Source: Treponema sp. (GTDB lineage: Bacteria > Spirochaetota > Spirochaetia > Treponematales > Breznakiellaceae). Taken from it: a stretch of 9,871 bases of DNA. The notes under the pieces are model-generated. The model did not search any database, was not told the origin of the DNA, and saw only the letters and a program-made list of their open reading frames with translations. Both the position numbers and the translations under genes were made by a program. Shown here piece after piece: positions 1 through 5,234 of the stretch. Numbering within the stretch: the stretch's first letter is position 1; each line of letters starts with the position of its first letter. The stretch is from positions 1-9,871 of the forward strand of contig JAISGE010000013.1 of the NCBI GenBank assembly GCA_031263265.1, read 5' to 3'.

Positions 1-96
1 TTAGATGATAGCGGGAATAAATTTGAAAAATATTTTTTGATATTAAAGGAAAGGATAAAATATGGGAAAAAACATTATACCAAAGTGACAGAATGA
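1..96 (+). pseudogene. 3' end of a short unrecognised coding sequence, truncated by the window edge
   Basis: The frame is open from base 1 to a TGA at 94-96 and encodes 31 residues beginning LDDSGNKFEKYF and containing ERIKYGKKHY. I do not recognise the family. A second copy of the same tail lies at 846-941. The two DNA stretches match at about 87 of the first 100 positions without gaps, and the frame is kept in both. Copy 1 stops at GAA-TGA where copy 2 reads CAA-TGG and continues three more codons (W-F-L). Conservation of the frame suggests both descend from a real lysine-rich C-terminus. The gene start lies outside the window, so whether this copy is intact upstream is unknown. Confidence 0.45.
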
Positions 97-111
97 TTTT
101 TATAAAAATGG

Positions 112-146
112 AAAAAAATAAAAAATCCCCGCCCCAAGGGGCGGGG
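112..146 (-). terminator. strong rho-independent terminator on the minus strand
   Basis: Arms CCCCGCCCC (127-135) and GGGGCGGGG (138-146) form a very stable GC hairpin. Read on the minus strand it is followed at once by ATTTTTTATTTTTTT (126-112), the classic intrinsic terminator layout. On the plus strand no T-run follows, so it acts in one direction. No protein gene lies immediately upstream on the minus strand, so it would end either a structured RNA from the 150-490 region or readthrough from glnN. Confidence 0.7.
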
Positions 147-286
147 TATTGAAGATTTCACCTTCAAATCTTCGCGTATGCGGGGGAACAAATCCCCCGC
201 ACCCACAGTTTTAACCGCCCCAGAGGGGCGGGGTATTAAACCCCAAGGGAATAAAGAAAGCGACCGCCCGCCGTCCATGGCGGGCG
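127..286. repeat. array of five GC-rich hairpins
   Basis: Perfect inverted repeats follow one another: 127-135/138-146 (CCCCGCCCC), 151-158/166-173 (GAAGATTT), 180-186/194-200 (GCGGGGG), 215-221/225-231 (CCGCCCC) and 265-272/279-286 (CGCCCGCC, loop containing TCCAT). The 13-mer GGGGCGGGGTATT occurs twice, at 138-150 and 225-237. The reading frames across this stretch are low-complexity and are better explained as by-products of the palindromes than as genes. Function is unknown; a folded RNA or repeat family is likely. Confidence 0.6.
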
Positions 287-294
287 CTTCGTAA

Positions 295-489
295 CAGTTT
301 TTACTTCGTCTAACAGGTCTGTATGCGGTCCGCGCCTTCGGCGCTCCAGGGTTCCGTTCGCCTAGGTCGGCTACGCCTCCCACGGCTCACTGCACCCACA
401 TTTTGCCAGCCCTGGACTTGCTACGCAAGCCCTTATACGGGCTGGCAAAACGTCATATACAGCCGGAACGTTAGACGAAATAAAAACTG
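295..489. repeat. 195-bp nested inverted-repeat element, attC-like or MITE-like
   Basis: The outer arms, 295-314 (CAGTTTTTACTTCGTCTAAC) and 470-489, are complementary at 19 of 20 positions. Inside them CTGTAT (319-324) faces ATACAG (457-462). Further in are a perfect 12-bp inverted repeat, TTTTGCCAGCCC (401-412) with 439-450, a 5-bp hairpin CTTGC-TAC-GCAAG (417-429), and a GCGCC-TTC-GGCGC hairpin (332-344). The boxes GTCTAAC (308-314) and GTTAGAC (470-476) fit the attC simple-site rules RYYYAAC and GTTRRRY. At 169 bp between boxes it is long for an attC site, and the outer arm extends 13 bp past the box, which fits a miniature transposable element equally well. No target-site duplication is obvious. 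Confidence 0.55.
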
Positions 490-632
490 AAAATATCCGA
501 AGAATGCGCCGCATCCATGCGGCGCAGAAGAAAAATTTATATAAAAAAGTAATGCCAAGCACCTTCGGCGCTATTAACAGAGGAATAAAAACACAATACA
601 ATAAAAAATAAGGTATACAAATGAAAACGGAA
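488..632. repeat. hairpin repeat, copy A
   Basis: This stretch matches 688-827 over nearly its whole length with small indels. It contains a near-perfect palindrome with 10-nt arms, TGCGCCGCAT (505-514) against 517-526, then an AT-rich spacer and a second hairpin AGCACC-TTC-GGCGCT (558-572) with one mismatch. The loop motif TCCAT is shared with the hairpin at 265-286. It begins exactly at the right edge of the 295-489 element. The minus-strand reading frame over it recurs over copy B (LLIAPK-LGI), as expected for a DNA repeat rather than a gene. Confidence 0.65.
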
Positions 633-742
633 TAAACCATATTACAATTTCTGTAAAAAATGGTGATACGGTATTTCCTTTTTATAGTGAAAAATCCGAA
701 GAATGTACCGCATCCATATGGCGCAGAAGAAAATTTATATAA
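605..742 (+). pseudogene. gene fragment, possibly interrupted by repeat copy B
   Basis: A frame without a credible start codon runs from 605 to a TAA at 740-742. Its first 28 or so residues, including YTNENGINHITISVKNGD and then TVFPFYSE, have the mixed composition of a real protein. From about 689 the frame enters repeat copy B and becomes arginine-rich repeat translation. The simplest reading is that an ancestral gene was broken by the repeat and that its 3' end is the tail at 846-941, now in another frame. The family is not recognised and the link between the two pieces is inference. Confidence 0.3.
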
Positions 743-827
743 AAAATAATGCCAAGCGCCTTCGGCGCTATTAACAGAAGAATAAAAAACAAAATATAAT
801 AGAAAATGGCAAAAGAATGAAACGGAA
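688..827. repeat. hairpin repeat, copy B
   Basis: Diverged second copy of 488-632. The first palindrome (704-725) has decayed and now has mismatches. The second is perfect in this copy: AGCGCC (755-760), TTC, GGCGCT (764-769). Decay of one hairpin and repair of the other compared with copy A suggests either independent ages or selection on only part of the unit. Copies A and B start exactly 200 bp apart. Confidence 0.65.
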
Positions 828-944
828 GGAGATTCATTGTATATTTTAGATGATAGCGGAAATAAATTGGAAATACATTTTTCGACATTAAGGGAAAGGA
901 TAAAATATGGAAAAAAACATTATGACAAAGGGACACAATGGTTT
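786..944 (+). pseudogene. second copy of the unrecognised gene tail
   Basis: The open frame 786-944 ends in TAA. From about 834 it encodes LYILDDSGNKLEIHFSTLRE and continues through RIKYGKKHYDKGTQWFL. There is no suitable start codon in frame, and its first third is repeat copy B sequence, so this is a remnant. The part from 846 matches bases 1-100 at roughly 87%. Many differences leave the amino acid unchanged or similar, which argues that the sequence was once under protein-level selection. Confidence 0.4.
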
Positions 945-972
945 TTATAAAAGATAAAAAAATAAGGTGGTG

Positions 973-1091
973 ATCTACAAAGTATGATGGAAGAATCCTT
1001 GTACTAATCTAAGGAAAGCTAATTCATTGTAATATAATGAACTATGTTCATTAGTCTTTAGCCAATTTTTACCTCATCATACTTTGTAGAT
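973..1091. repeat. 119-bp inverted-repeat structure just downstream of glnN
   Basis: ATCTACAAAGTATGATG (973-989) and its exact reverse complement (1075-1091) form a perfect 17-bp stem. Within the enclosed 85 nt are AATGAAC-TAT-GTTCATT (1036-1052) and a bulged stem pairing 1015-1023 with 1050-1059. On the minus strand the structure begins 4 nt after the glnN stop, and a T7 run (962-956) lies about 10 nt beyond its end. It may stabilise or terminate the glnN mRNA, though the gap before the T-run is too long for a standard intrinsic terminator. A small mobile repeat is the alternative; no flanking duplication is visible. Confidence 0.6.
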
Positions 1092-1095
1092 TTAT

Positions 1096-3216
1096 CTAAA
1101 GTTTAAACAGCAGTTCTTCGTAACCAGGGAACGGCCACGCCTGCTTGGAAACCAGTTTTTCCAGTGCATCCCCACGGCTACGAACCCCATCCATAGCAGG
1201 CCGTACCTTATCAAAATACAGCTTAGCCTTGGTGAAGGGATCCTCCTCTTCCTGAACCTCTGCCAAAATCGTTTCCAACTTGGCGGTCTCATCGTAGAGT
1301 TTCGCCGCAAGATCCGCAATGTCTTTGACCCGTTTCGCCTGAGGCACGTTGGTTGCCCCCACCGAAGCCAGGGCTGCCGCATCTTGGGCAAGGGTACCGG
1401 CATAGGCAGTGGCTGCAGGGAAGATGTAACGCCGGGCCATGTCTATGGTAACCCCGGCTTCGATGTTGATCTGTTTGGCATATTTTTCCAGGTAAATATG
1501 ATACCGGCTCTCCATTTCATCCTTGGAAAACACCTGGTGGGCCTCAAAAAGGGCAATGGTTTCACTGCGGATAAGGACGGTAAGGGCATCTACGGTGTTC
1601 CGCACATTGGGGAGTCCGCGCCGTTCTGCTTCCCGAACCCATTCATCTGCATAACCGTTGCCGTTGAAGACCACCCGCCGGTGTTTAGCATAGGATTCTT
1701 TGATGATAGCCTGAATCGCCTCGTTTTTATGGTCCGCCTTCTCAAGGGTATCTGCAAACTCAGACAATACTTGGGCCACCGCCACATTGAGGTAGGTATT
1801 GGGGGTCGCAATGGATTGAGAAGAACCTACCATGCGGAACTCAAACTTGTTCCCGGTAAAGGCAAAGGGGCTGGTCCGGTTCCGGTCCGACACATCCTTG
1901 GGCAGGTTAGGCAGGCTCGTAACCCCCAGCTTTATCACCGCTCCCTCTTCGGTTTTAGCGCTGTTTTTTCCATTTACGATGTTATCTAAGATTTCGGTTA
2001 AGGGACCACCAAAGAAGATGGAGACAATAGCCGGCGGAGCTTCGTTGGCGCCTAAACGGTGGTCATTGGCAGCGGTGGCCGCAGAAGCCCGGATTAAAAG
2101 GGCATACCGATCTACCGCTTCCACCACTGCCGCGGTGAAGAGGAGGAACCGGGCATTGGATTCAGGGTTTGCCCCAGGATCAAAGAGGTTGATCCCATCA
2201 TCCGTAGCCATAGACCAGTTGTTATGCTTCCCTGAGCCGTTTACCCCGGCAAAGGGCTTCTCGTGGAGCAAGCCTTCCATGCCATGCCGGCGGGCCACGC
2301 TCTTGATGGTCTCCATGACTAACTGGTTTGCGTCCACTGCAGCCGTGGTATTGGTAAACACCGGGGCAATTTCAAACTGATTAGGAGCCACCTCGTTATG
2401 TTGGGTCTTGGCAGCAATCCCTACCTTCCACAACTCCGTATTGAGTTCCCGCATGAACCCTGAAACCCGTTCCTTGAGCGCCCCAAAATAGTGATCCTCC
2501 ATCTCTTGACCCTTGGCCGGCATGGAACCAAACACCGTCCTGCCGGTAAAGATGAGATCCGGCCGCTGATCATAGAAGGCTTTATCCACAAGGAAATATT
2601 CCTGTTCAGGGCCTACCGTCGTATATACCCGCTTAGAGGCTTCATTACCCAAGGCCCGCAACACCCGCAGCGCCTGTTTGCTCAAGGTGTCAATAGACTT
2701 GAGCAGGGGAACCTTCTTATCCAGGGCCTGACCATAGTAGCTGATAAAAGCCGTGGGTATGCAGAGGGTCGTACCGGTCTGATCCTGCTTGAGAAAAGCC
2801 GGGCTGGTAAGATCCCAGGCAGTATAGCCCCGGGCCTCAAAGGTAGCCCGCAGGCCCCCGGAAGGGAAGCTCGACGCGTCCGGTTCACCTTTGATAAGTT
2901 CCTTGCCGGAAAACTCCATGATCACCCGTCCGTCCGTAGTGGGGGCAATGAAGGAATCGTGCTTCTCCGCGGTAAGCCCCGTGAGGGGATGGAACCAGTG
3001 GGTATAGTGGCTTGCACCTTTGGCCAATGCCCAATCCCGCATGGCCGCAGCCACCACTTCCGCTACTTCCAGGGTTAGTTCCTTTTCCCCTGCCTGAACC
3101 GCCAGAATTTCCTTATAAATATTCTTAGGCAGCCGTTCCCGCATGACTGCATTAGAAAAACAGTTGGAGCCGTACAAGGCGGCAACCGGGGTTTTGGTAA
3201 AATCAACAATACTCAT
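1096..3216 (-). CDS. glnN: glutamine synthetase, type III (GlnN)
   Basis: Catalyses ATP-dependent formation of glutamine from glutamate and ammonium in the cytoplasm. The protein has 706 residues, the size of class III enzymes rather than the ~450-470 of GSI. Visible active-site blocks, in order, are GPEQEYF (202-208), the HNEVAPNQFEIAP block (273-285), FAGVNGSGKHNNWSM (322-336), DHRLGANEAPP (385-395) and NKFEFRMVGSS (456-466), so it appears catalytically complete. The long C-terminal helical region (about 560-690) is typical of GSIII. ATG at 3216-3214 is chosen because GGGAG lies about 5 nt upstream; a TTG at 3237 in the same frame would add 7 residues but has no ribosome site. It is the third gene after amtB and the PII gene and has its own sigma-54-type promoter. 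Confidence 0.96.
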   Translation of the reverse strand: MSIVDFTKTPVAALYGSNCFSNAVMRERLPKNIYKEILAVQAGEKELTLEVAEVVAAAMRDWALAKGASHYTHWFHPLTGLTAEKHDSFIAPTTDGRVIMEFSGKELIKGEPDASSFPSGGLRATFEARGYTAWDLTSPAFLKQDQTGTTLCIPTAFISYYGQALDKKVPLLKSIDTLSKQALRVLRALGNEASKRVYTTVGPEQEYFLVDKAFYDQRPDLIFTGRTVFGSMPAKGQEMEDHYFGALKERVSGFMRELNTELWKVGIAAKTQHNEVAPNQFEIAPVFTNTTAAVDANQLVMETIKSVARRHGMEGLLHEKPFAGVNGSGKHNNWSMATDDGINLFDPGANPESNARFLLFTAAVVEAVDRYALLIRASAATAANDHRLGANEAPPAIVSIFFGGPLTEILDNIVNGKNSAKTEEGAVIKLGVTSLPNLPKDVSDRNRTSPFAFTGNKFEFRMVGSSQSIATPNTYLNVAVAQVLSEFADTLEKADHKNEAIQAIIKESYAKHRRVVFNGNGYADEWVREAERRGLPNVRNTVDALTVLIRSETIALFEAHQVFSKDEMESRYHIYLEKYAKQINIEAGVTIDMARRYIFPAATAYAGTLAQDAAALASVGATNVPQAKRVKDIADLAAKLYDETAKLETILAEVQEEEDPFTKAKLYFDKVRPAMDGVRSRGDALEKLVSKQAWPFPGYEELLFKL

Positions 3217-3317
3217 ACATTCTCCCTGATAAAACAAGCACTATAATTCATAGTAATCGTAAGCAAAATATATGCCACACTATAAATCATTATAATAACC
3301 TTGTCGATGACTGGTCT
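3217..3317 (-). other. glnK-glnN intergenic region
   Basis: 101 bp between the PII stop and the glnN start. It contains the glnN ribosome site, a sigma-54-type promoter and AT-rich sequence. No clear terminator hairpin follows the PII gene, so readthrough from amtB-glnK into glnN is possible in addition to initiation here. Confidence 0.6.
3262..3277 (-). promoter_or_regulatory. sigma-54 (RpoN) promoter for glnN
   Basis: On the minus strand, TGGCATATATTTTGCT has the GG (-24) and GC (-12) dinucleotides at the required spacing. It matches TGGCAC-N5-TTGCW except for the last base of the first block (T for C). The predicted transcript starts near 3251, giving a leader of about 35 nt before the glnN ATG. 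Confidence 0.7.
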
Positions 3318-3659
3318 TTAACCAATGGCTATGGATCCGGTCTCTCCTGTCCTTATGCGGATACATTCCTCAATAGGAAGTACAAAGATCTTCCCATCGC
3401 CAATCTCGCCGCTTCGGGCGCCTTTGATGATCGCCTCAACGGTTGGTTTTACGAAGGTATCGTTCACCGCAATTTCGATACGCACCTTCTTTAAAAGATT
3501 AACTTCTATTTCAACTCCCCGGTACAATTCGGTATACCCCTTCTGCTGGCCGCAGCCCATAGCATTGGTAACCGAAACCTTGTAGACCTCCGCCTTATAC
3601 AGTTCCTGTTTAACCTCGTTCAATACATGGGGTTGTATATACGCAATAATGAGTTTCAC
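3318..3659 (-). CDS. glnK: PII nitrogen regulatory protein, GlnK/GlnB family
   Basis: Small trimeric signal protein that senses 2-oxoglutarate and ATP/ADP; when encoded beside amtB it usually plugs the AmtB channel. Two GTG codons in tandem (3662 and 3659) could start it. The second lies 6 nt from the AAGGAGG site (3672-3666) and is preferred, giving 113 residues that then align with E. coli GlnB position by position: GQQKGYTELYRG (37-48), K58, IGDGKIFV (86-93), K90, R101 and R103. The usual uridylylation site Tyr51 is Ile here (VEIEVN at 49-54). The ribosome site overlaps the amtB TAA stop, indicating translational coupling. The symbol glnK rests on linkage to amtB; glnB would be an equally valid family name. 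Confidence 0.95.
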   Translation of the reverse strand: MKLIIAYIQPHVLNEVKQELYKAEVYKVSVTNAMGCGQQKGYTELYRGVEIEVNLLKKVRIEIAVNDTFVKPTVEAIIKGARSGEIGDGKIFVLPIEECIRIRTGETGSIAIG

Positions 3660-3670
3660 CACGCGCCTCC

Positions 3671-4990
3671 TTACATGTTGCTGAAAATCTGGAAGCCTGC
3701 ATAGGCTTCGGTCTTATGTTCGGTGATATCAAGGCCCATAAGTTCATCCTTGGGCGTAACCCTCAGCCCCAACGTGGCCTTAATTGCCAAAAAGAGCACC
3801 AGACTGGTGAGGGCAGCCCAGGCTCCTACCGAAAGGATTCCCACTGCTTGTATCCCCAACTGATGGAATCCGCCGCCATGAAGCAGGCCTACCGCAATAC
3901 CTTCCGTATTGCCCCATATCCCTACTGCCAAGGTACCCCAGATACCGCACACCAGATGGACTGAAGAAGCTCCTACCGGGTCGTCGATCTTCAGTACCTT
4001 ATCGATGAATTCCACTGCACCCACCACCAGGACGCCGCCGATAAGCCCTATCACCACCGCCGCTCCCGGAGAAACCACAAAACAGGAGGCGGTAATAGCC
4101 ACAAGCCCTGCTAAAGCGCCGTTCATGGACATGGACGGATCGGGTTTCTTGAACCAAATCCAGGAAGTGATCAGCGCGCTCACCGTTCCTGCAGCAGCTG
4201 ACAAGGTAGTGGTAACACAAACCCGGGCAATCGCGGGATCCATACCTGACAAGGTGGATGCCCCGTTAAACCCATACCAGCCGAACCACAGAAGAAAAAC
4301 CCCCAAACAGGCCAAGGTCAGGTTATGCCCTGGGAAGGCTTTCACCGAGATAGTCCCATCCGGGCCTTTTACATACTTGCCCTGCCGGGGGCCGAGAATC
4401 GCCGCGCCTACCACGGCAGCCCAGCCCCCTACGGAATGTACCACCGTTGAACCTGCAAAGTCATAGAAACCGAGTTCTGAAAGCCAGCCACCCCCCCAGA
4501 TCCAGTGTCCGGATATGGGATAGATAAAGGCTGAAATAAAACAGGTATATACCAAATAGGACCTGAACCGGGTTCGTTCTGCCATAGCTCCGGAAACAAT
4601 GGTAGCCGAAGTCGCGGCAAATACAACCTGGAAAAACCAATCCCGGTAAAAGGTATAGTCTCCCATGGGACCCTTAAAGAATTCTGAGGTACCGATGATT
4701 TTCAGGGCGTCTGCACCGTACATGAGTCCCCAGCCAATGGCCCAATACACCAGGGCGCCGAAACAAAAATCCATCAAGTTTTTCATGATGATATTGGTAG
4801 CATTTTTTGCCCGGGTAAGCCCGGCTTCAAGCAAGGCAAAGCCCGCCTGCATGACGAATACCAGGATCGCCCCACAGAATAACCATACCATATCCAGTGC
4901 ATCTTCCAAGGAATAGCCTTCTTCTTGGGCAAAGAGGGAGATCCCGAAGTAAAAAAACAGCACTGCCAACACCATAATCTTTTTCCGCAC
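3671..4990 (-). CDS. amtB: ammonium transporter AmtB
   Basis: Inner-membrane ammonium channel of the Amt/Mep/Rh family, 439 residues. The N-terminus has a cleavable-looking signal peptide (1-21, ending SLFA|QEE), as in E. coli AmtB, followed by about eleven membrane segments. Diagnostic blocks are QAGFALLEAGLTR (48-60), GHWIWGGGWL (161-170), DFAGSTVVHSVGG (177-189) with pore His185, GHNLTLACLG (221-230), and DPVGASSVHLVCGIWGTL (337-354) with the second pore His345. The start is GTG at 4990, 8 nt from AAGGAGG (5005-4999); an ATG at 4997 is too close to that site and out of frame. It is the first gene of a cluster with the PII gene and glnN, and it has a near-consensus sigma-54 promoter. Confidence 0.97.
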   Translation of the reverse strand: MRKKIMVLAVLFFYFGISLFAQEEGYSLEDALDMVWLFCGAILVFVMQAGFALLEAGLTRAKNATNIIMKNLMDFCFGALVYWAIGWGLMYGADALKIIGTSEFFKGPMGDYTFYRDWFFQVVFAATSATIVSGAMAERTRFRSYLVYTCFISAFIYPISGHWIWGGGWLSELGFYDFAGSTVVHSVGGWAAVVGAAILGPRQGKYVKGPDGTISVKAFPGHNLTLACLGVFLLWFGWYGFNGASTLSGMDPAIARVCVTTTLSAAAGTVSALITSWIWFKKPDPSMSMNGALAGLVAITASCFVVSPGAAVVIGLIGGVLVVGAVEFIDKVLKIDDPVGASSVHLVCGIWGTLAVGIWGNTEGIAVGLLHGGGFHQLGIQAVGILSVGAWAALTSLVLFLAIKATLGLRVTPKDELMGLDITEHKTEAYAGFQIFSNM

Positions 4991-4998
4991 GTTTCATG

Positions 4999-5005
4999 CC
5001 TCCTT
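4999..5005 (-). promoter_or_regulatory. ribosome binding site deciding the amtB GTG start
   Basis: AAGGAGG is followed by CATGAAAC and then GTG. The ATG one base after the site opens a different frame and is sterically unlikely to be used, so the GTG is the true start. Confidence 0.75.
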
Positions 5006-5026
5006 AAGGATACTATCCAGTATTTA

Positions 5027-5042
5027 AGCAGGAACCGTGCCA
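5027..5042 (-). promoter_or_regulatory. sigma-54 (RpoN) promoter for amtB
   Basis: On the minus strand, TGGCACGGTTCCTGCT matches the consensus TGGCACGRNNNTTGCW at every defined position except one (C for T in the -12 block), with exact -24/-12 spacing. The start point would fall near 5016, leaving a leader of about 26 nt that contains the AAGGAGG site. Sigma-54 promoters need an ATP-dependent activator, for nitrogen genes usually an NtrC-type protein; none is encoded in this window. Confidence 0.82.
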
Positions 5043-5132
5043 ATCTAATCATGGGAGCAGTTTTCCCGTGGTTTTTCTGGATTGAGGTGAAGGTCCTGGA
5101 AATTAGTACGCCCCCAGGTAGGCATTGTCCGG

Positions 5133-5227
5133 TCTTACTGGGTAAGAACAAGCGTTCCTTGGTATAGCATACCGTTTTTTTCATACCTATAAGTATGAAA
5201 AAAAATGATATCCTACATATTTGTATG
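5133..5227. promoter_or_regulatory. cluster of short dyads upstream of amtB, possible activator sites
   Basis: Four dyads lie about 100-195 bp upstream of the sigma-54 -12 element: TCTTAC-TGG-GTAAGA (5133-5147), GGTAT-AGC-ATACC (5161-5173), a 12-bp-arm inverted repeat TTTTTTTCATAC (5175-5186) with 5193-5204, and CATA-TTTG-TATG (5216-5227). Three share the half-site CATAC/GTATG. The distance suits enhancer-binding sites. The AT-only hairpin at 5175-5204 is not a normal terminator, since both strands read T-run, stem, A-run. Assignment to a particular regulator is not possible. Confidence 0.4.
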
Positions 5228-5234
5228 ATCTATT

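Noticed and set aside
120..300. CRISPR array
   Set aside because: The repeated 13-mer occurs only twice, spacing is irregular and the units are palindromes of different sequence; no cas genes.
75..383. 102-residue minus-strand open frame over the hairpin array
   Set aside because: It runs through consecutive palindromes, has repeat-derived composition and no ribosome site; judged an artefact of GC-rich repeats.
504..611. Short plus-strand frame MRRIHAAQKK... over repeat copy A
   Set aside because: Not preserved in copy B and made of palindrome sequence; no ribosome site.
371..640. 89-residue minus-strand open frame sharing LLIAPK-LGI with the frame at 682-936
   Set aside because: The shared peptide comes from the duplicated DNA repeat (copies A and B) and includes the nested inverted repeat; the divergence includes frame-changing indels.
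973..1091. Retron msr-msd-like RNA
   Set aside because: Long flanking inverted repeats and an inner hairpin are suggestive, but no reverse transcriptase or effector gene is nearby.
1384..3078. Several long plus-strand open frames opposite glnN (up to 201 residues)
   Set aside because: Antisense shadows of the strongly conserved GSIII gene; none has a recognisable domain.
4783..5184. 133-residue minus-strand frame overlapping the amtB start
   Set aside because: It overlaps amtB in another frame, covers the sigma-54 promoter, and has no family features.
5175..5204. Rho-independent terminator between the LacI gene and amtB
   Set aside because: The stem is AT-only and on both strands reads T-run, stem, A-run, so no T-run follows the stem.
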